A DNA stretch of 64,000 nt from Candidatus Leptofilum gracile (GCA_016713825.1 JADJOJ010000006.1:328112-392111), one strand, 5' to 3'. Counted from the first letter of the stretch, positions 43,957 through 53,543 are shown. Notes: generated from the letters alone by a model not told the origin. Made by a program: numbers and translations.

Positions 43957-45165
43957 CTACTGTCCAGACTCGTTTGGGTTCTCTGGTGGTAAGGTTAGAA
44001 ACGGCCGTCCTTCCATCGATGGATGCAGGTCAAAGTTCGACTGATCCGGGATAGCCAAACCACCCTGGTCAATAATCTGTGGCAGGCTAACGCTTGTGGT
44101 TACAAACACCGTTTGGTCACCGGGCGAGCGCAGCGCCAGGTTGATATCTACCCCACGAATCATGGCCCAGTTCAGCGCCAAGGCATCTTGCGAAGACATA
44201 CTCAAAATTATCACGTCTGGCTGTGATTCCAAACGAGAAGGAATGGGCGTAGGTGTTGGTGGAACGGTTCCATCTTCTGCTGGCTGAGCCGCCGCGCGAG
44301 CCGCAATTTGCTCTTGCTCCAAAATACGCGGGTCTTCCCATGTGCCAACATAGAGCACCTCTGCCTGCTGAATGGTTAGTTGGGTGACACGTTTCGGAAT
44401 GGGCAAACCGGGAGTAAAGTCTTGCCCTTCAAGAAAAATGGTGCTGGGGTATATAGCCGCGACCTGGTTGATTTCGGGAATGAATTCGAGACGGCCGTCT
44501 TTCACTTCTGGGAACAAGAACGGTTGCCCATTAAGCAGCGCCGAATTAATGACCCGAGCTACATTGTTGGGCAAAATCGTACCAAATTGCGGATCGATAT
44601 CCACAACCCGCATTGTCATCATCATATCGACCAAATCGCCAGGGCGCATTGCCAGGGCTGCCCCGTTAAACCGATCTATAGGGAAGGCAACGGCTACTTC
44701 GCCAAATGGCACATACAAAGCCAGGTCAGAACCAAATGAAGCAATATCTGTCGGATTCAAAGCCAGCATAGGGCTTAACAGGGATTGCCCTCTAGAAATA
44801 TCTACTTTGGTAATACGGCCCACCAGCTGCGTGGTATCTGTGTAGGTATAACCACCTTGAAGGGCAATATTGGTACGGGGCCACCGCTGAACTTCCAATA
44901 GTTCATCTGTTATCATGGTGCCTACTGGAATATTAACCTTGGCTACAACCACATCTTCCAGGCCAGGAGTCGCGGTTGGCGGTGGAGCCAGTGGCTCCGT
45001 AACGCCGCCATCTTCAGCAGCCTCAGTAACGGCACCATCTTCACTGCCACCATTACCAAGGAAACTAGCCAAGGGGCCAATACCGCTGTTACCCAACAGC
45101 AATAGCGCAGCAGCCGCTACCAAAATCAATACCAAAATCAGGAGAATGAACGTTCTGAGACGCAT
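43957..45165 (-). CDS. cpaB: Flp pilus assembly protein CpaB/RcpC, copy 1
   Basis: The 402-residue protein has one N-terminal membrane segment, a Thr-Pro linker and an SAF domain (VVVAKVNIPVGTMITDELLEVQRWP) followed by the RcpC domain (FPIDRFNGAALAMRPGDLVDMMMTMRVVD). CpaB proteins act in the periplasm during Tad pilus assembly. It is the second of two tandem paralogues, 50 bases after copy 2. Confidence 0.85.
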   Translation of the reverse strand: MRLRTFILLILVLILVAAAALLLLGNSGIGPLASFLGNGGSEDGAVTEAAEDGGVTEPLAPPPTATPGLEDVVVAKVNIPVGTMITDELLEVQRWPRTNIALQGGYTYTDTTQLVGRITKVDISRGQSLLSPMLALNPTDIASFGSDLALYVPFGEVAVAFPIDRFNGAALAMRPGDLVDMMMTMRVVDIDPQFGTILPNNVARVINSALLNGQPFLFPEVKDGRLEFIPEINQVAAIYPSTIFLEGQDFTPGLPIPKRVTQLTIQQAEVLYVGTWEDPRILEQEQIAARAAAQPAEDGTVPPTPTPIPSRLESQPDVIILSMSSQDALALNWAMIRGVDINLALRSPGDQTVFVTTSVSLPQIIDQGGLAIPDQSNFDLHPSMEGRPFLTLPPENPNESGQ

Positions 45166-45215
45166 AACATGGTCCTTGTTAAGTTAATCTTAGCCTTGAA
45201 ATTGACAGCCTTTCA

Positions 45216-46403
45216 CTATTCAGGCACAGATCCTTCGTCAGGTGGAGGGGTTGGTGTTATCTCAACTTGTGTTGCTTCTACCGAATACCCCAGGTTTGGC
45301 GGAATCTCAACATTAAACCGCTCCAGAAGGAAGTCTAATGTCATGTTTTCCACACTGTACAGTTGACCATCGTTCACACCACGCAAAGCAAAGAATAACT
45401 GGGCATTTACTTCTACGGCGTAGCGTAGTAAAAGCTGTTGCTGTGGCTGCAAAGCGACGACTATAACATCAGGCGGTGATGGCGTAGCCGTTGGGGCCAA
45501 AGCCGGAGGTGGTGTTGGGGTAGGATCCCCTTCGGCCACAGGTTCTGGCGTGGGTGTTGGAATGAGATCAGCAGGATTGCCAGGTAAGCTATATTGGCCA
45601 ACCTGAATAACCCGTGCGTTTTGAATAATCATGCTTACCGGCACCGGACGCGGTGCAATATCTTCTTCGTTGGGGAAAATATGGGCCAAATCGCCCGTCG
45701 GCAGCTCTTCGAAGCGGCCAATGGGCTCAACTGGGAACAAAACTACGCCCGCTGTTGTCGTAATAACATCACCAGAGCCGAGTGCCTCAATCGCATCAAT
45801 CTGTTCTTCCAGGTAAAACGCGGCATTGTTGGGCAAATAGGTTTGGAACTCTTCATCAATTTGGCGGAAGAAGAAGGTGACCATAATGTCTACGTAGTCA
45901 CCTTCGCTAAGGCCATAGGCCACACCGGTAAGGCGGTTCACAGGGACAGATTGAGCCACATAACCCGGCGGGATTAAGGAGCTGGGTCCATAACTTTCTA
46001 GGCCGACTTTGGTAATATCATCTACCAAACTGTCATAAGTGAGCGTTTCACCCTGATAAATATCGGTACGGGCGAAAAGATTTACCGCTTCATCGATACT
46101 GGTGATGACGTTGTTACCAACGGTACCAACCGGACGCATGTCTAAAGCCAGAATATCGGCTGTCATTTGATGACCACGGGGGACAGTTTGCAATGAAACG
46201 ACAACTTCTACAAGCGGGGGCACTGTTTCTACTGGCTCATCGCTTTCCAGGCCGTCTGGGGCAGGGGCCCCATCTGTACCATCGGCTACCGTATCGGCTG
46301 TATCTGTTGGCTGATTTTGCTGTAAAACAAACACCACACCAACAATGGACAGCAGTACGATGCCAAATACGAAGATCAAAATCAAGATAGTTCGACGGCT
46401 CAT
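45216..46403 (-). CDS. cpaB: Flp pilus assembly protein CpaB/RcpC, copy 2
   Basis: The 395-residue paralogue of the next gene has one membrane segment, an acidic linker, an SAF domain (VVVSLQTVPRGHQMTADIL) and an RcpC domain (VPVNRLTGVAYGLSEGDYVDIMVTFFF). A Pro-Thr-rich linker interrupts the C-terminal part. Two tandem CpaB copies may form a hetero-oligomer. The gene holds no ACGGCCGT, unlike most of its neighbours. Confidence 0.85.
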   Translation of the reverse strand: MSRRTILILIFVFGIVLLSIVGVVFVLQQNQPTDTADTVADGTDGAPAPDGLESDEPVETVPPLVEVVVSLQTVPRGHQMTADILALDMRPVGTVGNNVITSIDEAVNLFARTDIYQGETLTYDSLVDDITKVGLESYGPSSLIPPGYVAQSVPVNRLTGVAYGLSEGDYVDIMVTFFFRQIDEEFQTYLPNNAAFYLEEQIDAIEALGSGDVITTTAGVVLFPVEPIGRFEELPTGDLAHIFPNEEDIAPRPVPVSMIIQNARVIQVGQYSLPGNPADLIPTPTPEPVAEGDPTPTPPPALAPTATPSPPDVIVVALQPQQQLLLRYAVEVNAQLFFALRGVNDGQLYSVENMTLDFLLERFNVEIPPNLGYSVEATQVEITPTPPPDEGSVPE

Positions 46404-46637
46404 AAGATCGTCCCTTCTTTAAGCGTATGTTTCGGGGCTAGTGGGTATCTTGGGTCGTGTGTCATACCGGAGTAAGCTACTGACTCAAACTAGTTTGCTA
46501 TGTCGTGTCGGCGTCTGTTTTGTTTGGTTAGCGAACACCGGAACCATTTTGCAATTGAGGACACTGCCGTAGCTTAGTTTGTTTGTCGATAAATACCAAT
46601 ACAATAATAACAATATGTAAACCTCTCAACGAGGCGT

Positions 46638-46666
46638 ATGTTATCATATGTAAAGTTGAATAGCAA
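46638..46666 (-). promoter_or_regulatory. Candidate promoter of the cpaB pair
   Basis: Read on the minus strand, TTGCTA (46661-46666) and TAACAT (46638-46643) are 17 bases apart. This leaves a 5' leader of about 230 bases. The rest of the gap 46404-46773 holds no gene that I can see. Confidence 0.5.
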
Positions 46667-46773
46667 GTGCAGGCCGCTCGTGAAGGCTGTTTATATAGTA
46701 CAAATGGGGGAGTTTCGGCCTGGGAAAGTTGGTTTTTAGCCAAGGTGTGCCACTTATGAACAGTACGGCCGTT

Positions 46774-47190
46774 TCACTGGGCCGGTTGTGGTGCATCTGT
46801 AAGCATTTGCCACCACGCTTGCCAGGGGCGAGCATTTTGGATGGGATCGGGGGTGGCGGTGGGTACGGCCGTTGGCATAGGTGTGGCCTCGATTACCAGA
46901 GGGACCACCCGTTTCTCGCCCGGCAGCACGTAACCCGCTTCGTCGCGGGCGTAGGCGGCCACGTAATCTTCGCTCTGCACATACTCTAGCGTGACCTGCA
47001 ACGATACTTGCCGGGTCGATTCCGCATCCACCTGCGCTTGCAGATCGCTTTCCCCCATGCCTACCAGCTGCCCAGCCTGGGCGCGTCGATTTAGATCCAC
47101 AGCCACAAAAAGTGCAGCCCCAATCAAGAACAGGATGATGATTTGGGGGAGGGTGAGTAACGGCCGTTGCCGCCAAAGTTCCTTATACAT
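46774..47190 (-). CDS. FtsB/DivIC-like septum protein
   Basis: The 138-residue protein has one membrane segment near the N-terminus (LPQIIILFLIGAALFVAVDL), a coiled-coil-prone region and the septum-initiator end (YVQSEDYVAAYARDEAGYVLPGEKRVVPL). It ends in a Pro-rich tail. Such proteins bridge the divisome at the septum. An alternative GTG start lies at 47199; neither has a clear ribosome-binding site. Confidence 0.75.
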   Translation of the reverse strand: MYKELWRQRPLLTLPQIIILFLIGAALFVAVDLNRRAQAGQLVGMGESDLQAQVDAESTRQVSLQVTLEYVQSEDYVAAYARDEAGYVLPGEKRVVPLVIEATPMPTAVPTATPDPIQNARPWQAWWQMLTDAPQPAQ

Positions 47191-47230
47191 AACGCCCACA
47201 TCTTAACATAAATATTTCCGGTGGCAAGGA

Positions 47231-48517
47231 CTAAATTGGAATGACCAAGCTTTGCCAGTCGCGCGGGTAATAGGTGAGGAATTCCAGGCCGCTGGCGGTG
47301 ATGACCACCGTGTCTGAATGGCGGAAGCCGCCCAGATCGGGCACGTACAGGCCAGGTTCGACGGTGAACACCATGCCTTCTTGCAGCACGGTCTGGTCGC
47401 CGGTGTCTAAAAAGGGGCCTTCGTGGTAGCGCAGGCCGATGGCGTGGCCGGTGTGGTGCTTCCAGTAGGGCATTAGATTGTGTTGTTGGTAGTAGGTGCG
47501 TACGGCCGTATCTACCGCTGCGCACGTCACCCCCGGCTTCATTGTTTCAAACGCGACCTCCTGGGCGGCCTTCATATGATTGAAGAAGGTTTGCTGCTGG
47601 GCCGTTGGCTCGCCCACAAACATGGTGCGCTCCAGCTCAGAGTTGTAGCCCCATAGCGGACAGCCCGCGCCCGTCACCAGCACATCACCCGGCTGGAAGG
47701 TGATATTGTTGGCCAGCGCGTGGGGGATGGCGGCGTTGCGCCCAATCTGCCCCCGGTACCCGGCGAACGGGCCGCTGAGCCACATGCTTTGGGCGCGGTA
47801 GAGTGGGCCGATGGTGTCCATCATGGCCAGGGTGGCTTCCTGGCTGGCGCGCAGGCCCACGGCCGTTTCTGTGGCGTGGACGGCCGTATACCGCTGTAAC
47901 AGCACATGCGCCAGGTGTCCCCATTTGCAGCTTTCCTTTATTAGGGCGATCTCTGCCGGGCTTTTGATGGCCTGCATTTTGTTGAGCTGCCCCTGGAGAT
48001 TTTGCACCGTCATGCCGGTGAGCTGGCTCAGCGTCACCCCTTCGTAGCCAAAAATCCAGGGATAGCCGTCTAAATCGGCCCCGATTTGGCTGCTGCTGGC
48101 GAGGGGATACTGCTTGGACGCTTCCTGGCCATGCCGCAGCACAATTTCTTCTGGGCGGGTGGGGGCGTGCAAAAATTGGGGATTGCTATTTTCCTTGATC
48201 AGCCCCATGTCCATCAGTAAATCCTGGAAGATGGCCATTGGGTGCGGATCGCCGGGATATTCCAGGTAGTGGGCGACGCGGTCCAAATCCGCTTCTGCCT
48301 GGGCATGTTCTACTTCCAGGCGGGGCACCAGCATGGCTCGTTCCCCCTCGGCGCTGAGCACAAAGGCGATGGGGCGCTCGGTGGGAATGAAGGCGAAGCC
48401 GGTGAAGTAGAGAATGTTGGTGGCGTCAAAGAGGACGGCCCCGGTGAGGCGGTTTTGGCGAATGTAGGCCAGGAGGGTTTGGGAACGGCCGTTAAATTCA
48501 GCTTGGTTCAGGCGCAT
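47231..48517 (-). CDS. M24 peptidase-family protein (Xaa-Pro peptidase-like), metal site altered
   Basis: The 428-residue protein has a creatinase-type N-terminal domain and a pita-bread C-terminal domain. HTGHAIGLRYHEGP and FTVEPGLY are conserved. The usual two aspartates (in the form DxGA...GYxSDxTRT) appear as TGAGCPLWGYNSELERT, and the last glutamate (RIED) appears as RHSD. Three of the five metal ligands therefore differ. It may work like creatinase, without metal, or be inactive. It belongs to the same minus-strand group as the FtsB-like gene. Confidence 0.82.
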   Translation of the reverse strand: MRLNQAEFNGRSQTLLAYIRQNRLTGAVLFDATNILYFTGFAFIPTERPIAFVLSAEGERAMLVPRLEVEHAQAEADLDRVAHYLEYPGDPHPMAIFQDLLMDMGLIKENSNPQFLHAPTRPEEIVLRHGQEASKQYPLASSSQIGADLDGYPWIFGYEGVTLSQLTGMTVQNLQGQLNKMQAIKSPAEIALIKESCKWGHLAHVLLQRYTAVHATETAVGLRASQEATLAMMDTIGPLYRAQSMWLSGPFAGYRGQIGRNAAIPHALANNITFQPGDVLVTGAGCPLWGYNSELERTMFVGEPTAQQQTFFNHMKAAQEVAFETMKPGVTCAAVDTAVRTYYQQHNLMPYWKHHTGHAIGLRYHEGPFLDTGDQTVLQEGMVFTVEPGLYVPDLGGFRHSDTVVITASGLEFLTYYPRDWQSLVIPI

Positions 48518-48535
48518 GGGGCATCCTAATTTTAG

Positions 48536-48564
48536 ACCTCAGAGGTTTGCAAAACCTCTGAGGT
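48536..48564. repeat. ACCTCAGAGGTTT palindrome
   Basis: ACCTCAGAGGTTTGCAAAAC is the start of a 29-base near-perfect hairpin between the LysM and M24 genes, and is probably a terminator. Confidence 0.75.
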
Positions 48565-48575
48565 CCGGTTTATGC

Positions 48576-49256
48576 TTACGGCACACAAATGATGTCGGCG
48601 ATTTTGACGGTGTAGTTGGCGTCTAGCCCGTTGAGCGCTTGCAGGTTTTCTGGGGTGGTGTTGTACCGTTGGCTGATGTTGAAGGCGGTGTCCCCTTCGC
48701 CGACGGCGTACACCTGGCCGCGACCGCTGCAAAATTCAGGATTGCCCACGGGGATGTTAATGGTGGTGCCCGGTACCAGGTTGGTTTGCGAGATGCCTTT
48801 GTCGGCCATGAGGGAGATGGAGGTGGCAAACGCTTGCGACAGACTGTACAGGGTGTCCCCTTGCTGCACCTGGTAGGGTTGGTAGATGATTTTTTCGACG
48901 GTGGGGATGGCGGGAACGGCCGTTGCTGGCACAACTTCTGTGGAGGGGGGAACGGCCGTTGGTTCTGGCGTGACTGTGGCCGATTCGACCTGCTGGTCGG
49001 TTACCGCCACATCTTCGGTGCGCGGGCTTTCGGTTTCGCTGGTAGGCAGCTCAACAATGTTGGGCCGCGTGTTGGGATCTACTTGCAGCGAAATCGGCTG
49101 ACCGCCCACATTCACCACAAAACCACCATCTGTAGCTACAGGTACGGTGGCCTCATCCCGATTTTGCACCACATTCATGGCCAAAAAAACGCCAGCGGCC
49201 ATTATAATGGCGAGCGCGATCATCAATAACACCACAGAAGAACGAACGTTTGGCAT
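48576..49256 (-). CDS. Membrane-anchored protein with LysM domains
   Basis: The 226-residue protein has an N-terminal signal anchor (SSVVLLMIALAIIMAAGVFLAM), a Thr/Glu-rich linker and two LysM modules (YQVQQGDTLYSLSQAFATS and YAVGEGDTAFNISQRYNTT). It should bind peptidoglycan outside the membrane. ATG 49256 is preferred, with AGGGA upstream. Three ACGGCCGT copies lie in and just before the gene. Confidence 0.85.
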   Translation of the reverse strand: MPNVRSSVVLLMIALAIIMAAGVFLAMNVVQNRDEATVPVATDGGFVVNVGGQPISLQVDPNTRPNIVELPTSETESPRTEDVAVTDQQVESATVTPEPTAVPPSTEVVPATAVPAIPTVEKIIYQPYQVQQGDTLYSLSQAFATSISLMADKGISQTNLVPGTTINIPVGNPEFCSGRGQVYAVGEGDTAFNISQRYNTTPENLQALNGLDANYTVKIADIICVP

Positions 49257-49464
49257 ACGGTTTTCCCTTTGCCGCACTGGTACGACAGCTGCGGACAAAC
49301 AGACAATCAGCAGACGGTTAATTTTGAAAACGGCCGTCTCAAATTATGTTACACTTACCATAAAATTATAGCAAGCAAGTAGGAGCGAGGCAGTTGGGGA
49401 AAAACAGTTCCTGGCGAAACCAAAATGCTTCCAACTGCCTCGGCCGTACATTGAAGGAGTTCCC

Positions 49465-50619
49465 ATGATTTACAAACGCAAAAAGCTGGAAGAGATCGAA
49501 CAGATGGCCCTGGCTCCCTATGGGCTAAAAAGTGCAGACAGCCGAGGGCGCGTCTATCCCGAAGCCGAATCAGCCTCCCGCCCGGCGTTTGAGCGGGACC
49601 GCGACCGCATCATTCACACCACCGCCTTTCGCCGCCTGGAGTACAAAACGCAGGTGTTTGTTTACTACGAGGGCGATCATTACCGTACCCGCCTGACGCA
49701 CACGCTGGAAGTGGCGCAGTTGGGCCGCTCGTTGGCGCGGGGGCTGGGCTGCAATGAAGAGCTGACGGAAGCGATCTGCCTGGCGCACGATTTGGGCCAT
49801 CCGCCCTTTGGCCACGCCGGGGAGTATGCGCTTAACCGCCTCATGGCCGAGCACGGCGGCTTCAACCACAACACGCAAAGCTACCGCATCGTCACCAAAT
49901 TGGAGGAGCGGTACCCCAATTTCCCTGGCCTCAACCTCACCTACGAAACCCGCGAGGGGATGATCAAGCACGAAACGGATTACGACAAAAGCGATGCCCA
50001 AGGGTACGATCCAGACAATCGCGGCTCTTTAGAAGCGCAGATTGCCAATCTGGCCGATGAAATTGCGTACAATGCGCACGATTTGGATGATGGCTTGCGG
50101 GCGGGCATGTTTGAGATGGCGGCACTGGACGAGCTGACTCTGTGGCAAGAGTTGAAGGAGATTGTGGGTTGGCAGTCGGAACGGCCGTTGCCCCACATTA
50201 CCCGCCATGAACTCATTCGCGAACTCATCGGCCAATCCGTCATGAACGTGTTAGAAACCACCGGCAACCGCCTGGCAGAAAACAACATTGATTCACCAGA
50301 AAAAGTACAAACCCATCCCGAAAATTTGGTGGGCTATTCGCCGGAATTCAAAACCAAGGTGCGCCAGCTCAAAAAGTTTTTGCTAGACAGCATGTACCAT
50401 CATTACCGGCTCATCCGCATGCAAACCAAGGCAGAGCGGTTTGTCACCGAGCTGTTCCAGGCATATGCCAGCGAACCCAACATGTTGCCCACCGACACCA
50501 AAAAGAAGCTGGACGATGCGCCGCTCCACCGCGTCATCACCGACTACATCGCCGGGATGACCGACCGCTACGCCCTGGACGAGTGGGAAAAGCTGTACGA
50601 TCCCTACCGCCGCGCTTAA
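49465..50619 (+). CDS. dgt: dGTPase-like HD-domain triphosphohydrolase
   Basis: The 384-residue protein has the HD domain of dNTP triphosphohydrolases: RRLEYKTQVF, RTRLTHTLEVAQLGRSLA, AHDLGHPPFGHAGE and the later metal Asp in LADEIAYNAHDLDDGL. It would split dGTP or other dNTPs into nucleoside and triphosphate. ATG 49465 follows GAAGGAG. The length fits the short form without extra C-terminal domains. Confidence 0.92.
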   Translation: MIYKRKKLEEIEQMALAPYGLKSADSRGRVYPEAESASRPAFERDRDRIIHTTAFRRLEYKTQVFVYYEGDHYRTRLTHTLEVAQLGRSLARGLGCNEELTEAICLAHDLGHPPFGHAGEYALNRLMAEHGGFNHNTQSYRIVTKLEERYPNFPGLNLTYETREGMIKHETDYDKSDAQGYDPDNRGSLEAQIANLADEIAYNAHDLDDGLRAGMFEMAALDELTLWQELKEIVGWQSERPLPHITRHELIRELIGQSVMNVLETTGNRLAENNIDSPEKVQTHPENLVGYSPEFKTKVRQLKKFLLDSMYHHYRLIRMQTKAERFVTELFQAYASEPNMLPTDTKKKLDDAPLHRVITDYIAGMTDRYALDEWEKLYDPYRRA

Positions 50620-50626
50620 GTTTGCC

Positions 50627-50692
50627 CAGGTGCCAGGCACGGGGCGCAAGTTATTGGATGAGCAAGCTCGTTTGCCCCGTGCCTGGCACCTG
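50627..50692. repeat. 19-base perfect stem between dgt and the metallopeptidase
   Basis: CAGGTGCCAGGCACGGGGC is exactly complementary to GCCCCGTGCCTGGCACCTG, with a 28-base loop. It lies 8 bases after the dgt stop. Confidence 0.85.
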
Positions 50693-50708
50693 AAACCTAT
50701 TGCCTCAC

Positions 50709-51980
50709 ATGAAAATTCGTCGCCTCTTCCGCCAATTCAAACTCCTTTTACTGACCGTCCTCTGCCTGTTCACCTTCACGCGGGAATGGCCCCAGTTTGG
50801 CGACGAATTTACCCGGATTTTGCAGCTTGTTGGCCAGCGCCAATTTGATTTTTTGAGTTGGGAAGTGGAAGCCATCGCCAACAAAGCGGCGGGCGTTCTG
50901 GCCAATCACGACGCTTTTCTGGATGAGGCCAGCCGCAAGCAGACGGTGCTGGATTTCATGACGCTCATCCAGCAGGTGCAGCAGTTGGATGGGCAAATTA
51001 GCCAGATTTATGCAGACCCGAATGTGGCGGATCCGGCGGCGGCAACGGCCGTTCTGCAAACCGAACTTGCCCAAAAACGAGAAGAACTGGCCGCTCTTCA
51101 GCCTGTTGCCGAGGCGATTGTGCAGGACCAGGTGGGGCAAATTTTGGTGGAAGAAGAATTTGGCGTGCTGGGGCAGGCGTGGCCGCTGGTGATGATGCAG
51201 ATGAACCCGCTGCCGTCGCTGCTCATCGTCTCCCCGCGAGACCGGATTGAGCGGGTTTATGGCGTGTCGCTGATTCCAGGATTGTCTACGGCGGAGCGGG
51301 ATGCGTTGGAAACGGCCGTCTTCGAACAGCTCAACCTCTCCGCCCTCGTCGTGCCCATTGGCGGCCTCGGCACCTACCCCGCCATGATCATGGAAACTGG
51401 CAGCATCAACTGGCTGGCCGAAGTCACCGCTCACGAATGGGCCCATCACTGGATGAGCTTCTTCCCCGTCGGCTGGAACTACGGCGACCCCCAGGTGCGC
51501 ATCATCAACGAAACCATCGCCTCCATCTTCGACCAGGAGATCGGCAGCCGGATGATTGAACGCTACTATCCTGAATTTGTACCGCCCCCCGCGCTGCCCG
51601 CCCTGCCAGCGCCAACTGTCCCCACCGAGCCGCCTGCCTTCGACTACGGGGCAGAGCTGGCCGCCACGCGCGTCCGCGCCGAAGAGCTGCTGGCGCAGGG
51701 CGACATTGAGGGCGCTGAGGCGTACATGGAGGCACGACGGCTTGTTTTTCTACAAAATGGGTACGGGATTCGCAAATTAAACCAGGCGTACTTTGCGTTT
51801 TATGGGGCGTATGCGGCCGTTCCCGGCGCAACCGGCAGCGACCCCACCGGCCCCATGCTGCGCGACATCCAGGCCCACACCGCTTCCCCCCGCGAATTCA
51901 TGGACACCGTCGCCCCCATCGCCACCTTCACCGATTTAGAAGAGATTTGGAACGAGGTTGTGGTGGTGGAGAGCCAATAG
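50709..51980 (+). CDS. Membrane-anchored HExxH metallopeptidase of unknown family
   Basis: The 423-residue protein has an N-terminal hydrophobic segment (LLLLTVLCLFTF), helical regions with Gln/Glu-rich coiled-coil character (about 70-160), and the zinc motif HEWAHHW from H242 with a following glutamate helix (INETIASIFDQEIG). A Pro/Ala-rich linker and another helical region follow. The arrangement suggests a periplasmic or surface zinc protease. I do not recognise the family. ATG 50709 has no clear ribosome-binding site. Confidence 0.75.
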   Translation: MKIRRLFRQFKLLLLTVLCLFTFTREWPQFGDEFTRILQLVGQRQFDFLSWEVEAIANKAAGVLANHDAFLDEASRKQTVLDFMTLIQQVQQLDGQISQIYADPNVADPAAATAVLQTELAQKREELAALQPVAEAIVQDQVGQILVEEEFGVLGQAWPLVMMQMNPLPSLLIVSPRDRIERVYGVSLIPGLSTAERDALETAVFEQLNLSALVVPIGGLGTYPAMIMETGSINWLAEVTAHEWAHHWMSFFPVGWNYGDPQVRIINETIASIFDQEIGSRMIERYYPEFVPPPALPALPAPTVPTEPPAFDYGAELAATRVRAEELLAQGDIEGAEAYMEARRLVFLQNGYGIRKLNQAYFAFYGAYAAVPGATGSDPTGPMLRDIQAHTASPREFMDTVAPIATFTDLEEIWNEVVVVESQ

Positions 51981-52010
51981 CCTGCACAGGTCTTTAGCTC
52001 CTGATCCAAA

Positions 52011-52703
52011 CTACTCAACGCCAACAGGATACTGTAAATTCTCAAAACCGAAATTATCACAGTTATCTGAATTGGGATAGATGAAAGCACAACTAAGCAT
52101 CACATTTAGGGCAGATTCTGACCATGCCGAGTTGTCCGAAAAAAACCATCGTGCAAACTCAACTTCGGTTCTCCAACCCAACGGGCTTGTTTCCTCTACT
52201 TCCAGTCGTGAATACAATGAATCACTTTCGTTTCTGTCTGAGAATATAGTCACCATTTCAAAATGTTCTCGAAGCCAAGCATACAGATCAGATGTGATGT
52301 GAACAGGGAAATATCCTTCGCCAACATCCCGAAATGATTTCGAAATGTCTAAAGGCCCAATTTTGCTCAGTTCATCTCGAATCATGCTAATTTCATCCAA
52401 ATTGGGTTTAGCTGAATTGAAAGGATGATCATAATATTTGTCTTGAAAATGTCTGAACTCGTGTAATAAATCTTCGCTATCACATGTCGTTAATGGCAAA
52501 CAAATTCCTTGCAGACCCACCATGTCGCAAGGGGAACCTCCGTAAGCGTGGAGAATGAAGAATTGGCTATCTTTCCTTAGCTTACCTCTGAGCTTCGTTG
52601 AATACGTTTGGTTTGGTTTTGGAGGAGCTAATCCTAACCAGAAGCATGGAAAAAGTCGGACAGATGACAAGCCTTTAATCAAACCATTTTTTCTTTTTTC
52701 CAT
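52011..52703 (-). CDS. Unknown protein of low GC, likely acquired
   Basis: The 230-residue product was not recognised. GC is visibly lower (about 42%) than the flanks and there is no ACGGCCGT copy, which suggests recent transfer. The protein is mixed alpha/beta and seems soluble (HAYGGSPCDMVGLQGICLPL, LLHEFRHFQDKYYDHPF). The HEFRH segment loosely resembles a zinc site but lacks the rest of a known pattern. ATG 52703 follows GGGGAAGG. No mobile element borders it. Confidence 0.6.
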   Translation of the reverse strand: MEKRKNGLIKGLSSVRLFPCFWLGLAPPKPNQTYSTKLRGKLRKDSQFFILHAYGGSPCDMVGLQGICLPLTTCDSEDLLHEFRHFQDKYYDHPFNSAKPNLDEISMIRDELSKIGPLDISKSFRDVGEGYFPVHITSDLYAWLREHFEMVTIFSDRNESDSLYSRLEVEETSPLGWRTEVEFARWFFSDNSAWSESALNVMLSCAFIYPNSDNCDNFGFENLQYPVGVE

Positions 52704-52849
52704 AAAAACCTTCCCCTTGCTTAAATGAAGCTCCAGATTCAGCAAAACCAACAGCTATGAATTCATCTGCGATTTTCGCCTTGTGCCTGAGGTGGCACAG
52801 CGAGACGCCGGCTACAGCCCAAAATTTGCGTAAGGCTGACTCTTTTTTC

Positions 52850-53500
52850 TCAGGACAACAGGGGTACGAAGAACCGGGTCGCAAACGCGACGGCTTCTTG
52901 TAGTGTGAAAATTTCTCTGTTGTCAGGGTCATTAGCAAGCCACTTTACGGCCGTTTCCCCATCGCACAAAAAGTTCATCTCCAAACACAAACTGTCGGCG
53001 CAACATGACCCCGCCGTGGCGGCGCTCCAGGCAATGCCAACATGCACACCCTGCACCTCCGCCAGATTCAGAACCGTCTCGCCAGACATCTCTATTTTTA
53101 CAGGCGTATCGGTAACCCGGCATTGGGACGTAATTTGCGTGGTTTCCCCAAACATGGGGGCAATGGCTAAGGCATCCAAAGCACACATCGCGTGGATTTG
53201 ATGGCCGTTGACGTGTACTTTGTGCTCACGCGCCATCATCGTGCAGGGATACGCGCCAACAGGCTCACCGCTTTCAGAAAATGTCACCATGTCATACTGG
53301 CTCAGTACATTGATAGCTTCTGGCACGTCATCTACCCACAGAGCCATTTCCTCCCTGGTGAGAATGCGGCCTTTGGTGACAAAAGAGCGAAGCATCTGCT
53401 GATGAACTTCTTTAATTTCTGGGGAGCATTTGTCCTGATTTTTCTTCAACGGCAAAATAGTGTTCAATCGGTTTAAGGCATTCTCTAGCTTATTGTTCAT
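52850..53500 (-). CDS. MerB-like (organomercurial lyase family) protein
   Basis: The 216-residue protein aligns with MerB along its length: helical N-terminal domain, then YPCTMMAREH, the catalytic pair in MCALDALAIAP (Cys and Asp three residues apart), the structural Cys in ITSQC and the second catalytic Cys in AGSCCAD. MerB breaks carbon-mercury bonds. A short insertion follows SCC compared with classical MerB. No merR, merA or transport gene lies nearby, so a different substrate is possible. ATG 53500 follows AGAGG. Confidence 0.7.
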   Translation of the reverse strand: MNNKLENALNRLNTILPLKKNQDKCSPEIKEVHQQMLRSFVTKGRILTREEMALWVDDVPEAINVLSQYDMVTFSESGEPVGAYPCTMMAREHKVHVNGHQIHAMCALDALAIAPMFGETTQITSQCRVTDTPVKIEMSGETVLNLAEVQGVHVGIAWSAATAGSCCADSLCLEMNFLCDGETAVKWLANDPDNREIFTLQEAVAFATRFFVPLLS

Positions 53501-53543
53501 TGTCCTATTCCTCTTTAGTGCGTCCTTTACCGCCCGGCACCCA

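Noticed and set aside
52011..52703. Zinc protease based on HEFRH
   Set aside because: The spacing differs from HExxH and no other supporting motif was found.
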